This document shows, piece by piece, positions 12,001-24,804 of a stretch of DNA of 64,000 nt. The notes beneath the pieces were generated by a model, which was not told the DNA's origin, ran no database searches, and was given only the letters and a program-made list of their open reading frames with translations. Every line of letters begins with the position of its first letter. Position 1 is the stretch's first letter. The DNA lies in assembly GCA_033439765.1 (NCBI GenBank), contig JAULSN010000010.1, forward strand, positions 1,116,001-1,180,000, given 5' to 3'. This DNA is from Lasiosphaeria ovina (Eukaryota; Ascomycota; Sordariomycetes; Sordariales; Lasiosphaeriaceae). The position numbers were made by a program, and so were the translations under genes.

Positions 12001-15000
12001 TGAGTTAGTTCGCGAGTCCGAGACCGAAATCTCCAATCTCGTATCACTTTTCTCGCGCGCCAACCTTTCGTCTCCGCTCCATCCGATATCCGGGAATTTC
12101 GTGGAAATACGTGCACATTTCAAATACAATAATAATACGGAGCTGACAGTGCGTCTCGTAACTCTCGTTCTCCCAGCCGCCTGTGCCTCTTCAGAGAGAA
12201 ACCTAAAACCCTGGACAGACCCGCAGTCATAGTCACGGGGAAAAAAAGGAGAAGGGGGGAGGTGCCATGTTTTCCTGAAGCATCATTCAGATGACGTTTT
12301 CACCGCGCCAACTGCACATCAAGACATGTTTCCCATCGAAGTGACTGAAACACATTCCAGCGCAGGGAGGGCAGGGCATGCAACCAGGAAACAGGTGAGA
12401 TGTGTCGCTGGACTGGGCGTGCAGATCAGAAATTCTCACGACAACCCCAACGTCGAGAAATCGGGTGCGACTGGAGTATCCGTGCCTTGGAGGGGAGTCA
12501 GCCAACCGGGCAGTTCGTGGTCTTTTTGACGAGGAATCAGACAGAGAATTGCCGGCGCTAAGGTACCTCAGCTGAACAAGCTCCCGGCGGTCTCGAATTC
12601 TCTAACTCGGTCCCCTTTCTGATGCAATGATTATTGCGTGTCTAACTACCACTCAACGTTACTCAAGTACAGCCAGTGACGGGTCCAGCAGTTGACGGTA
12701 GAAAAAAATAAAGTTATCTTCTCTCCTGCTGAGGTCAATGCGTAACATTGTGGGCTGGCTGATGAAGGGCCTTTTGTGGGCATGATAGAATAGCCTCTTT
12801 CTGCTGAGACTTGGAGTTGGAACAAAACTCGGAATCGCGAAAGCTGTTCCGGGGAAGAGAGGACCATGGATGCGCCAGAAGCCCCTAGGGCCCAGGCAAC
12901 TGGCAAGCCAGCTCGCTTCACGCAAGGCGGCCTGCGGTGACCAGTTCTGGTGACACACCTCTCGCCGAAAGAGGCCCTGTGCGAGCTACATTCTGCTCCA
13001 AGAAAGGTATCCGTACCCAGGGGAGATAGCAATGCGTGCTGTCAACCCCCAAAAAGAGTTACACAGTGCCTCACACCACGACCACGCCACGGGCTGGGCA
13101 GGGTTTGGAGGTCTCTCCGTTGTGGAGCCAACAAGCCTCATCCGTCTTGCCTGGAGGCCGGGTGAAGAGGTGGTGTCTCATGGAAGAATTGACGGGAACC
13201 GTGTATGGCTGATGTCATTTGAGGAGACCAGACGGGGTGCATCAGATTCGGATTGAACCGCGTGTCTCCGACAGGACTTGGCGACGGAATCGCTTCCATG
13301 GGAGCTTCCAGACAACACACCTAAGAGTTGGGACGATGCAGCTTGCGGATCTCAACACCAGGAACGCGTCGTGGAAATTGCATCTTGGCCCTCACTTACA
13401 CACCTTTTACGGTTTGCCATGGTGGGGTGGCGAGAATCTGGCGCGCGTATCTTGATGCGACCTTGGCGTCGTGCGTGAACTGGGAAGGAACATGCCGAGC
13501 CGGGCTCTAAGATCAATCAGGCCCAAACCCGTCCAATTCCGCCTTTCCATGTCACTACTACCAACGTGTATGTAGTAGGTCGTTCGACAAACAACGAACA
13601 CGACCAAGGCAGCCCGTGGGAGGGAGCCGGCCGCCCTTGCATCATCTTTGATGAATACGACTCTCTGGTGATGTCACATACCGCTTTCCGAGGTAAAATC
13701 TCGACCAGGCACTCACCGCAAAGGTATTGTCACAGCCCGGCTGCCGGCCGTTGCCCCTGGTCACCAAGCCACTAGCGGCAACAAAAGAGGATGAGCTTCC
13801 ATACATGCCTCGGATCGTGTGTTGACAGACGCAAGTATTTAAATATCCATCGCGACATTGTGGGGAGTAGTAGTATGTTGTGTATCACTACCAATGAAGA
13901 GCGGCTTCGCAAAAGGCATCCTCGCCTCGTTATTAAGTATTTGAACAACCTCAACATCGGGCATCTTTGGTGGATTCTGACTGCTCAGGTTCCTAACTAC
14001 CTGAGGTTATTACTATTCAGTGAAATGTAGATCCCTAACCCTACCGTTATGGAAATATTTTGACGCGCGTACCGTGCATTACCGCCTGACTGTTTCTCGT
14101 ATTGGCGCTGAGAATGGCATTACTTGCAAAGATTACTACTCCGTATAGGCGGGTGCATAGTGGGAACACGGGACCTAACGCACCGTGCAAGGTTTAGTTT
14201 GTCCGTCTGGAAGAAGAACTCCAACTTGCAGATGGCGGTCTCTCCTGCTTTCCCTCTGCTGTCGCCCACCTCCAGTCCCGTCGCTTGATTCCATTGTTTC
14301 TTCGTCCAGTCCCATTGACCATCCGGTCTTTGCACTCGTTTCCTGTTGTCTCCTTCCATCTTCTGCAGTCGTTCAAAGCCTGCATCTGCGGCGTCTTTAA
14401 TTATTAGGCTTATTAGCCACCACGTGCGCCGGCTCAGATCCGCTCGAAACACCTTTTGTTTGCCGCAGGAGAAGCGAAAGTGATCAGACCAATCTTTCGT
14501 TCGGGCGTCGTTGGCCTTGAAACCACTGCTAAATCCATCAACTGCTTCAGCCTTGCTAGCCAAGCAACGCGCGCGCTGCTGCTCCGTCGTCGGGCAGCCC
14601 CAACGGAGGAACCATCCTGCTGCACCTGAAGCCCCCTGCGCAACGAAAGACCTGTGCCGCTGCACCGCAGACCTCTTCTTACGGGTGATGAAGATTATTT
14701 TTGCAGTACAGGCGTTGCTGAATGTGCCTGATCGGGAATAGCCAAGCAAAAAAAGGCACCGAGGCCGTCAGCTTGACAGTGTTTGCCGTGGATTCCCGGC
14801 TTTGTTGCTGTGAGCAGGGCGGCTCTTCATTGGTTTGGCGCCAGCCTCCGTCTCCTGAGGAACCCCTCGTCCGCAGCAGGACCCGCCTCTGCCAAATATA
14901 TCCAAATCCGCCCAGCACCACCAACCAGATTTCATAATAAGAAACTGTAAGTTGCAATGTTTCCCCTAAAAGCCTTGACACTGCAATTCGAGCACCTCTA

Positions 15001-15216
15001 TCTTTGAAGATTGTTCTCGGCCATGCTTGCTAGCTCCTTTGCCACCGGACCCATCCCATTTTTGTTCTTCTCGCGGTCAGGTAACTGCGCCTCGACGCGA
15101 CCAACAGGGCGGCCGCCTTCGCACTGGGTGAAGCTCCTCCCACGGCCATCGTCGGATCGCGTCGTCCAAACATCATTTATCAACATCATCGCTAATTCAT
15201 AGCTTTGTTCAGGGCC
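9015..15216. other. 6.2 kb divergent spacer between chitin synthase activator and chitin synthase
   Basis: No convincing gene is seen. The spacer holds (ACCTT)4 at 9916-9935, ACCTAGGTAGGTA-like sequence at 9960-9980, TACTCCGTA motifs near 9791 and 14137, GGAT-rich tandem sequence near 10690-10725, and many unrelated short open frames. It must include both promoters. The region just before 15217 looks like a 5' UTR, possibly with an intron (GTAACT at 15081 to CAG ending at 15212, branch-like GCTAAT near 15191). Confidence 0.5.
9916..9980. repeat. ACCTT tandem repeat and ACCTAGGTAGGTA-type sequence
   Basis: Four perfect ACCTT units (9916-9935) are followed within 30 bases by TACCTAGGTAGGTAAGGTA. 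This is one of the larger members of a motif family spread through the spacers of this window. Confidence 0.7.
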
Positions 15217-18200
15217 ATGTCTCTTCCCGAGCGACCCGGGGTGAGGCCCTCTTACGAAGAGGGACGTAGCTACCGGCAGACGCCGTCTCGACGCCGGCCA
15301 CCTCCCGACATCGAGTCCGGCGGGTATGAAGCTGCAGCAGCGCAGCCGCTGCACGAACGTGGGCCATCAGCCTCCTCTTTGGGCGAGACCATACAATCCC
15401 CTAATTCGAACATAGAGAGAGCCCCATTGTCACCGCCGCCCGACCATGCAAGCCGCGAGCTAGGGTTTCAACGCAAGAGGAGCCTCATCAGGCCAGAGAG
15501 AAACCGAATTGGCAAGGACCACCCAAACTACCACTACAGGAAACACGCTGCGAACATGAACACCTTGCCATCCTCAACGGGCAACGATCCTATCTTTGAG
15601 AACTCGGAAGCGATTACAGATCCCTCTGCGTCCGGCTCGAGGAACGACGATGCTGTCTCGGACGAGTCACCTCAAAGGAGGAAGCGCTCGTCGAGGCCCC
15701 ATAAATCCGATGCAGAGAAGCCAAGTCGATCGAGGCGCAGAGCATCGAGCGGCGCAAAGCCTAGCAAGATCACCAAAGACTCGAAGTCGAAGCGCCACCA
15801 ACGAGTCGAGCAAATAAGTCCGCCGAGCTTGTGGAACATCTATTGCGCGATAATAACATTCTGGTGCCCGGGGTTCGTTCTCAAATGCTTTGGAATGCCA
15901 GCCAAGGCGCAACAAAGAGCGTGGAGAGAAAAGATGGGGTTGATCAGCTTAATCTTGTCCATTATGACAATCGTCGGATTCCTAACGTTCGGCTTCACCC
16001 AGGTAGTCTGCGGCAGCCCCCCACTCCGACTACACGTGAACGATGTTGGTGGCGGGTACATGATTTTCCACGGATCAGCCTACGACCTGAGCAACTCTCA
16101 TCACCCCGCAGCGTTGGGAATTCCTGCCCAAGCAAACGTGCTATTCGATCTCCCTGAGAAACACGGTGGACAGGACGGAAGCTTCCTATTCCAGAACGTC
16201 AATGGCAAATGCAAGGGGCTAGTGAAGGCGGCCCAGGGCTCAGACGTGCCGACAGACGCGAGTGGCAACCTGGCCTGGTACTTTCCTTGTACTCCTTACA
16301 ACCAAGACGGATCTACCAAGCCAAATTTGACGATCCCCTATTACCTGGGATACGCCTGCCACACCACTGCAGCTTCCCGAGACACTTTCTACTTGAGCCT
16401 AACGGGCGCAGCTGATGTCTACTTCACTTGGGACGACGTCAAGAACAGCTCGCGCAATCTTGTGGTCTATTCTGGCAATGTCCTAGACCTGGACCTCTTG
16501 AATTGGTTCAACGACACGCAGGTTACATACCCAACACGCTTCAGGGAGTTGAGGGATAAGAACTCCCCAGCAAATCAGGCCATTCGCGGTCGCGATATCA
16601 CACGAGCTTTCCAGTCTTCGGGTGACAAGGTAAACGCCGAATGCTTCGAGGAGATTATCAAAGTTGGGACTGTCGACACAGACACCGTCGGCTGCATTGC
16701 ATCCCAGGTCGTTCTCTATCTGTCTCTTGTTCTTATTCTTGCCGTCGTGGTTGCGAGATTCCTCCTGGCAATCATCTTCCAGTGGTTCATTAGTAAGACA
16801 TATGCGGCCGCCAAAACCTCGCAGACATCTGACCAACGCAAACGCAACCGCCAGATCGAGGACTGGACAGACGACATTTACAGAGCTCCACCCCGAATGC
16901 CAGGCGACATTGGAAGCAGCGTCAACGGCTCCTCCGATCGTCAAAGCAAGCGCAGCAGCACATTTCTCCCCAAAACCTCTCGATTCTCTGCTATCTACGG
17001 CACGGAGAGAAACAACCGAAGGTCTCAGATGCCTACCACGATGACAAGCCAAAGCGCAGCAGGTCAACTTATGCATCCCGGCACACTCTATCGTCAGGGT
17101 AACGACAGTCGGTCGAGCTTCATCAAATCCGACCCGTATGGAACTAGCGGCAGCCCTACAGATGGCCCTGGCCCTGCCGGTTTTATTCACGAAGCCGTAG
17201 TCCCCCAGCCGCCTTCGGATTGGATGCCGTTTGGATACCCCCTCGCCCACGCGATCTGCTTGGTAACGGCCTACTCTGAGGGCGAATTGGGTCTCCGCAC
17301 GACCCTTGACTCGATTGCAATGACCGACTATCCTAACAGCCACAAGGTAATTCTCGTTATTTGCGATGGCATTATCAAAGGCAAGGGGGAGTCGCTTTCC
17401 ACGCCCGACATTGTTATTAGCATGATGAAGGACCACACCATCCTCCCCGAGGATGTGCCGGCGTTCTCGTACGTGGCCGTGGCAAGCGGTTCTAAACGGC
17501 ACAACATGGCCAAAATCTACTCGGGCTTCTACGACTATGGCGCTAAATCCGGCATACCCCTCGAGAAGCAGCAGCGAGTTCCCATGATGGTTGTTGTCAA
17601 GTGCGGTACGCCTGATGAAATGACCAAGGCGAAACCTGGAAACCGTGGCAAGCGCGACAGTCAAATCATCCTCATGTCCTTCCTCCAAAAGGTCATGTTT
17701 GATGAGCGCATGACTCAACTGGAGTACGAAATGTTCAACGGGCTGTGGAATGTTACGGGTATTTCTCCCGATTTCTACGAAGTTGTTCTCATGGTCGACG
17801 CCGACACAAAGGTCTTCCCCGACAGTCTCACTCACATGATCTCGGCCATGGTCAAGGATCCTGACATCATGGGTCTCTGTGGCGAGACTAAAATTGCGAA
17901 CAAGAGGGCAAGCTGGGTTTCGGCCATCCAGGTGTTTGAGTACTTCATCTCCCACCATCTTGCGAAATCGTTCGAGTCAGTATTTGGCGGCGTTACCTGT
18001 CTTCCTGGCTGTTTCTGCATGTACCGCATCAAGGCTCCTAAGGGCGCCCAGAACTACTGGGTCCCCATATTGGCCAACCCAGATGTCGTCGAGCACTACT
18101 CGGAGAATGTTGTCGACACCTTGCACAAGAAAAATTTGCTGCTGCTTGGCGAAGATCGGTACCTGACCACTCTGATGTTGCGCACCTTCCCGAAGCGAAA

Positions 18201-18917
18201 ACAGGTGTTTGTGCCGCAGGCCGTCTGCAAAACGACAGTCCCAGAGACATTCAGTGTCCTGCTCTCTCAGCGACGCCGGTGGATCAACTCGACGGTCCAC
18301 AATCTTATGGAACTTGTTCTCGTGAGGGACTTGTGTGGAACCTTCTGCTTCAGCATGCAATTTGTCGTCTTTATTGAGCTCATCGGCACTCTTGTTTTAC
18401 CCGCAGCCATTGCGTTCACCTTCTATGTCGGTAAGTTGGCGTCTTCCCTCGGTTATCGATTTCCCGTTTTAAATTGACTGCTAATGCTCGTTTAGTTATC
18501 ATATCCATCGTACATTCGCCACCTCAAATCATCCCGCTCATTTTGCTCGGTTTGATTCTAGGATTGCCAGCTATCCTCATCGTGGTCACAGCGCACAGCT
18601 GGTCATACGTCGTCTGGATGTTGATATACTTGATGTCGCTCCCCATTTGGAACTTCGTTCTACCCACGTACGCATTTTGGAAGTTTGACGACTTCTCGTG
18701 GGGCGACACGAGGAAGACAGCAGGAGAAAAGACGAAGAAAGCCGGCATCGAATACGAAGGCGAGTTCGATAGCAGCAAGATTACGATGAAGCGATGGGCC
18801 GAGTTTGAGCGCGATCGCCGAAACAAGAACAACTACTGGGGCGCGAGAGATAGCACCATGGGTGTAACCCCCATGGCAGGCCACGGTCAGTATGAAGAGT
18901 ATTATTCGGACGTTTGA
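15217..18917 (+). CDS. Class IV chitin synthase
   Basis: Membrane-bound GT2 enzyme that polymerises UDP-GlcNAc into chitin. Two exons, 15217-18430 and 18496-18917, separated by a 65-bp intron (GTAAGT...TTTAG with branch CTAAT); product 1211 residues, the usual class IV size. Order: basic, disordered N terminus (1 to about 200); membrane segments near 205-228 and 240-265; a luminal domain; a membrane segment near 490-525; catalytic domain with DAD at 861-863, EDRYL from 979 and QRRRW from 1018; then a C-terminal membrane cluster around 1045-1125. The architecture and the QRRRWINST motif fit class IV (yeast Chs3, Neurospora CHS-4), and the absence of a myosin motor argues against classes V and VII. 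The divergent neighbour encodes the type of activator that acts on this class. An in-frame TTG lies upstream, but the first ATG at 15217 is preferred. Confidence 0.95.
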
Positions 18918-21900
18918 GCGAGTATCAGTCATGTTGGAAAGGAAATATTTGGAGCGACATAGTATTATTTGGGTTATTATCATGGCGACGCGTTCGGATT
19001 CAGACGGCAAGCGACATTCCTCGCCTGTATGGCGGATAGGAAAATCGGCCAACGGTCCTGATTGGGTTCAAGCGGAAATCTTACTGCTCTCGGTATTTTG
19101 TGTCATCATGGCTATTCGGGGGAGGTATCCTATTGTCTCTTTGACTCTCCCATTAATTACACTTTCCGGTTTTCTTATTTTGCCCTCAACCAAAGTACAT
19201 CATCTCATAGTTAGGCGGGTTGGCGAGGCATTGGCAAGATGCATTTCACTTTACTTTTCTTTCGTCTTGTTTTTCCGCGCTCGGGCTTGTTGGAGGGAGC
19301 ATTCCTGTAAATAAGCCGCATGGCGACTTAGGCCTGTCCTTTTATATTCTCTCGGCCTTTATATTGGCAACAGGCCTTTCAGGCCCCCAACGGGTGCCGG
19401 GTTTTACCATTTCAAGTTTCCCTTGCAGCTGATACGAGGGATTCTCTTGCTGCACTCTCGTGTAACCAACCAAGACTCGTCTCATCCTTGCATGTATGTA
19501 CTGATACTAAGTCAAGAGTCAAGTCGGCAAGCCGACGCCCCCTTCCTTCAGGTGACCAAAGTCGGCACTTATTCGTCGGGCAGCACCGACACACAATGCA
19601 AAGTTGGAATTATTCTCTCCGCTCTGTCCGGCTCCAGTCTCTTGTATCCGTGTGCCTTGCCTGCCAGAATCCCTTCATGTACACCTACATTTTGGCACTT
19701 CTGCACACCGGGTGCAACGCAACGAATCACAGAGATGCTAGTTGGAAAAGGAGCTGTCAGCAACGCCTATTGCCACCTCACCTTCTGAAAGCTGAACTCA
19801 GTGTTACTCACTTCCATCCAATCAGTGGGTAATCTTGGCATCTAGAGGTGAGCGAAAGAAAAGACAAGAGAAGAAATGATAAGGGAGACAATAAAGAGCG
19901 CTAAAAAAGAAGCACGACCGACTACCTAGGCAACTTTCCTGGACATCGGAGACTGAGTCACTCGTCTGATAAAATCGCTGGCAAGGGAAACCGGACAAGG
20001 CGTCAACCGGATCACTACCCAACACGAGGCCCCAAAGTGGCCTGAGAACGGACAATTCGGCCGGTCCGGATTCCTGTACATGTCAAGTTGGCTCCTTTCC
20101 TTTCTCAAGCAATATGATACATCACTTTTGTTTCTTTCTGTTATCTTTTTGCGAAGAAAGGGAGCGCGAACTGTGGAGACAACAAGCGGACGACTGACTG
20201 GCTTTGCTTCTACCGCAGCATCAGACACCCACACCGCCGGCGAGAATGGTTGTTTTTTGGTCATTTTGAGGGGTTCCAATTTGAACCTGCTCCTGACGAG
20301 GCGCTTGGGGAGGTTATCATAGGTCCACGCGCCAGATGCAGGAAGCATAAGGGGCAAGAGGCGCGCAGTGCAGGCTCCTGATGAGGAAGAGGATCCCAGC
20401 GAGCCATCCTCTCATGGCGCAACCTACGTGCTAAGAAGGGACTGAGGTGGATGCACGTCGACCCAGTTTAGAGGTCCCGTCTATCTCCACGAATCCGTGT
20501 CCAGGCATTCCCAGCTTCCCCATCCCACCCCCGCACATGTATACATCCTACCTTACCTACCTGGTATGTACATACATACATGTAGGTAAATGCATGGATG
20601 CAACGCAACGCAATTTTACTGCTGAGGACGGATGTGCCGTAAATGGTCATCCCAAGTGCACGGCTACTGTCTGTTGGGACTCGGCAGTCAGTTCCATCGC
20701 AATGAAAGCTCGCCAGGCCACCACGAGAGCAAGAGTGGATGGCGTGTTGTGGCTTCTCGACTTTGACAATGACAAGACAAAAAGCGCACCCGAGATTGGC
20801 TGGCTGAGGGCAGAATAACGAAAAGCCAACACGACCTACCACGGCGACGGCCGCGCCCGCCCAAGCCACCCACACCCGCTTCCTTCCCCGCCTTTTTTCC
20901 TTCCGGACATGACTGGGCTGGTGTAGATCCGGGTTCTTCTGCAGCTTCGGCAGCGAATCAACGCTGCAAAAAAGGTCTCCAGTCAAAAAGCATGGAGTAT
21001 CCGTAGAGAAAACATAATCCATCGGGTTTCTTACTTTGGAGTAGGTTAACCGCCAAACCGCTGCATCGCTAGCCTTCAGCTGTGTGCTGAGTGCTGGTGT
21101 CAAATTTCTTGATAATTCGTGACCATGCCCCCTTTTTTACCAGGTATGTCCGGGACGAAAGGGCGCCCTGGGCAACAGAGAAGGTGGTCTGGGGGGGAGG
21201 TTAGATGGTGTTGGATCCAACATGGGAGTGGAGGTGGTTCGCATGCTCGCAGCAGGAAGCTGAGTTACCTACCTCCTCCGTAGGTGGGATCTTGTTTGAG
21301 GCGTCGAAACGCGCGGGGGGCGGGTGTCGTCCGCAAATGAACCCCATGAGCATGGCACCGAGCGTTTGCTGAATTGCGCCGAAAGGAAGGAAAGCGTTCT
21401 CTATCGGGTGTGTATGCAGAATTTACTGTCTATATCTGTACTCTGTATAGTACTTGAGGCCCGCTCCGCAGCACTAGGAGGAACCTTATGCATGTGTGTC
21501 ACTGAGGATTCCATCTAAACCAATCCATGTTCTTTCGCTATCACCATTCAAAAGATTCTCTTCCGCAAGCAGGACCAGCCAGCAGCAACAGAACCTACCT
21601 CAGGTACATGTATGTATCTCCCCAGGTAATGGAGGGGTGCACGAACTTGGGTGCATTACTGGACGACAACCTGGAATAGGTACATTTTACCAATCGGTAC
21701 AGTGCCCCGTCTTACACAACCCCCACTGGGGGTAAGCGGAAAGTTGAGGCGAAGGCGGGCCGCAAGCTCAGTGACCACCACCTGGTTGCGCTTGCTGGGT
21801 TGGGAGGGACCTCCAGGCCGCAACCCCCATCACCCCATCGTCGCTGCCCAGACATCACATATACCTTAGGTCCAGTGCCGGATTGACTCTCTCAGCGCCC

Positions 21901-22370
21901 AGCTCTTCTCCCGCCGTGCAACTTGTCAACCGAAAACCGCGGGTGTACACTTATACTTATACCCGCATAGGTCGCCATCTTGCTGCTGTCACCGACTAGA
22001 CGCCTGCCGCACCCGCCTGTCACTGCCGTCGACCCGCGTCCTTGCTGCCTCCCTTGCTTTGCCAGTCGGTACTTTACCCCTCCGACGCCTTTCTCCGCGC
22101 TCGCCATTCCCATATCTCGGGGCTCGTTGGCTTTCCTATCTCGCCCTGCACCGCGTCTGGACCCGCTTAGGGCACCCTGGTGGTGGTGGGAAAAACCAAC
22201 GTTAAAACGAAGGCATCCGTCGGCTGTCTGACATGAGCTCACGGCAGACAATGTCCCGAGCCCGATAACTATTAATAGGAAGCAAAAAAAGTAACGCCAG
22301 AGCACTTCCCGATCCAATGCGCCCCCAAACCGGCCCCATTTTCTCCATCACATAAGACTGCCCGTCCACC
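18918..22370. other. 3.5 kb tandem intergenic spacer
   Basis: This stretch lies downstream of the chitin synthase and upstream of the WD40 gene. It has a CTACCTTACCTACCT...TGTAGGTA inverted-repeat-like tract at 20548-20587 and similar short motifs near 21266 and 21597. The last 400 bases are C/T-rich and probably form promoter and 5' UTR. No gene is supported. Confidence 0.5.
20548..20587. repeat. Palindrome-like ACCTACC/TACATACATACA tract
   Basis: CTACCTTACCTACC is followed by a TACATACATACA core and then TGTAGGTA, giving short inverted symmetry. It belongs to the dispersed ACCTACC family. Confidence 0.6.
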
Positions 22371-24804
22371 ATGCTGCCCGGCAACCTTCGGCCGTTGTCC
22401 TCTTCCTCTTCTTCGCAAGGCTGGCTCCATAGACTTGGCAACCTGGACGACACCTCTGCCACTCCTGCTCATCCGTCCTCCAGTCACCATCATGACGATA
22501 TTGCCATGATCCCTACTGCCGGCGAGGGAGCAAACGACCTCGGCCAGGGTCATAGCCAGGAACATGCTGTGGGCGACTGTGGCGACGGTCATCACCTACC
22601 CCAGGAGGACCACGAGTACCATGATAACGAAAACGACGACGATGACGACGACGAGGAATACGACGAAGACGACGGCGACAGTCTATGCTACGGTCAGCCC
22701 CATCACCATAGCCACCACATCCATCACGACCAACACGACCAACACGACTCCTTCCACCCCTACCACCACCAGCATTTGCCCCACCACGGCCCGCTCTCTT
22801 TCTTCGACCATCTGGACGGCTATATTTCAGACGATCTTGATATGTCTGATGGTACCGGCGATGGCGCGCCCTTGGTGAATTACTTGGACGTCACCAGCCT
22901 GCTCACCAGCGACATGGACATGGACATCTCAGACGACTCGGGCACCGGCGACTCTATCTTTGGCGACGATGTTGGTATTCCACACGGGACTAACGCACCC
23001 GGCAACAATGCGCTCCCTTCCCCTCCGGGAGTCCTGCTTCCCGCAACCCTCTCCTTTACGCCTGTTCCTGTGGCCTTTGATGACCAGCTATCGAACGATA
23101 TGGTGGTGCCGCCGATAGTCGGCTCGAACATTATGTTGACGCAGCTGGAACAGCTTGCTGAAGCAGACGACGATGAGGCCGTCGCGGCTTGGTTTGAAGG
23201 CGCGCATCCTGTCCCTCTCACCAACCCCAACCCGCACACCCTTGGCCCAAACAACTACCGCTTGACCGACTTCTTACACCAATGGGCACGGCAAAGTCGT
23301 CTCTTGCCAGGTATGTCCCGAGAAAGGGGCCGGTATCCATGGCCAAGCAGGATCAGTGACATGGCTTCCAAGCCGCTCCACCATGTCCAGTATGGTGATC
23401 TCGAGGGGGATCAGTGTGACCTCCAGGGGATCGACTGGGAAGACTTGGGAGTCACGAGGAAGGAGGCCCGCGAGCGCAGATTACTCACTTACAACAACTA
23501 TACAAATAACCCAAACTCGGACAGATGGACAGTAAGTGCCCTCTTTTTGGTGGAGAGTTGGTTTTACTGTTAGCCCTGATACTTACCCGCGCCCATAGCC
23601 GAACCTCCCCGACGTAGACCTACCTCGTAGAGAAAGCTATTTCAGGTTCCGGCGCATGGATATAAGGCACAACATCCATCTCACCCACTTTCAGCTGCGG
23701 AATGTGCTGGGAACCACGTCTCGGACACGCGCGTTTTACCCTGGCCTCAATGCCGTCTACCAGTTCAACCCCATCTCTAGGAAGAGCCTATCTATCATGA
23801 AGTTGAGCTACGGGCCCGGTGCCAAGGTCACTGCCATGGCTGCCGAGCACGGCGTCTTGGTCGCTGGCACTTTTGGCGGCGAGTACTTGCTGCGCCATAT
23901 AGACTCGGGCGAGCCCGAGGAAACAGCTTGCCAGGAAGGTATCATTACCAAAAATTCGAGCGGGATAACGAACCACCTCCAGGTCCACCAGGCCCGCACA
24001 TCTTCTGCCCCGGTTGCCGCTTTCGCCTCGAACGATATGTTCTTTCGTGTCTTAGACATTACTACCGAAAAGTGGCTCTCTCAATCGGCATTTGACTTCC
24101 CGCTTAACTGCACAGCTCTCTCGCCGGATCGACGCCTTCGGGTCATGGTTGGGGACCACTACAACGTTTTTATTGCCGCGGCAGAGTCGACACTTCCTGC
24201 AGGGAAACCCGAGATATTGCAAGAACTGTCCGGCCACCGCGACTTTGGCTTTGCCTGTGCCTGGGCGGACGACGGCTGGACGGTTGCCACAGGGTTCCAG
24301 GACAAGGCTATCAAGATCTGGGATGCCCGCCGGTGGACTGACAGCTCGGGTTACGCAACACCCGTCTGTACGTTGCGTGCCGATATGGCTGGCGTTCGTA
24401 GCCTGCGGTTCTCGCCTGTTGGTAGCGGCAAGCGCGTCCTTGTTGCTGCCGAGGAGGCCGACTTCGTCAACATTATTGATGCTCAGAACTTCCGTTCCAA
24501 GCAGACAGTTGACATCTTTGGCGAAATTGGTGGCATTTCTTTTACCAACGACGGGCAGGACCTTGCCGTCTTGTGCTGTGATCGCACGCGTGGCGGACTG
24601 GTTCAGCTAGAAAGGTGTGGAGCCGGACAAGAGACATCGTGGAACCTCGATGAGGATTCGTTGAGTGCCAGAGACTATCGATGGCGCAGGGGGGCGAGCT
24701 TCGATTGGCAACCTTCCTATTTCACCCGAGAGAAACACACAAAGGCGACCCTTTCACGCCGACGGAGGCGAGGTGCAGCGCTAGACACTCTGGAGCCATT
24801 TTGA
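22371..24804 (+). CDS. WD40-repeat protein with His/Asp-rich N-terminal region
   Basis: Two exons, 22371-23531 and 23599-24804, joined across a 67-bp intron (GTAAGT...CATAG) in phase 0 to give 788 residues. The C-terminal half carries WD-repeat sequence, clearest at SGHRDFGFACAWADDGWTVA followed by KAIKIWDARRW, and at MAGVRSLRFSPVGSGKRVLV. The N-terminal half is disordered: an acidic Asp/Glu run near residues 85-103 is followed by a strikingly His/Asp-rich stretch near 105-145. Segments such as RESYFRFRRMDIRHNIHLTHFQLRN look conserved just before the propeller. I recognise the general class of fungal WD40 proteins but not a specific function; a scaffold role is only a guess. The last part of the protein, after about residue 745, is basic and low-complexity. 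Confidence 0.85.

Noticed and set aside
14120..14749. 209-codon minus-strand open frame upstream of the chitin synthase gene
   Set aside because: No domain, no consistent splice context, and overlapping open frames on both strands; probably chance.
16483..17958. 491-codon open frame antisense to the chitin synthase gene
   Set aside because: It lies wholly within the conserved catalytic exon, has no recognisable domain, and is explained by codon bias creating an open complementary frame.
20468..21103. 211-codon minus-strand open frame
   Set aside because: Includes translated ACCTACC/TACATACA repeat (TYMYVCTYQVGKV) and shows no family resemblance.
21892..22317. 141-codon minus-strand frame with a hydrophobic start upstream of the WD40 gene
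   Set aside because: The signal-like start is suggestive, but the frame sits in the C/T-rich promoter of the WD40 gene and the rest is low-information.
23311..23350. GTATGT...CAG possible intron in the first exon of the WD40 gene
   Set aside because: Only 40 bases long, below the size of the other introns here, and the sequence stays open without removal.
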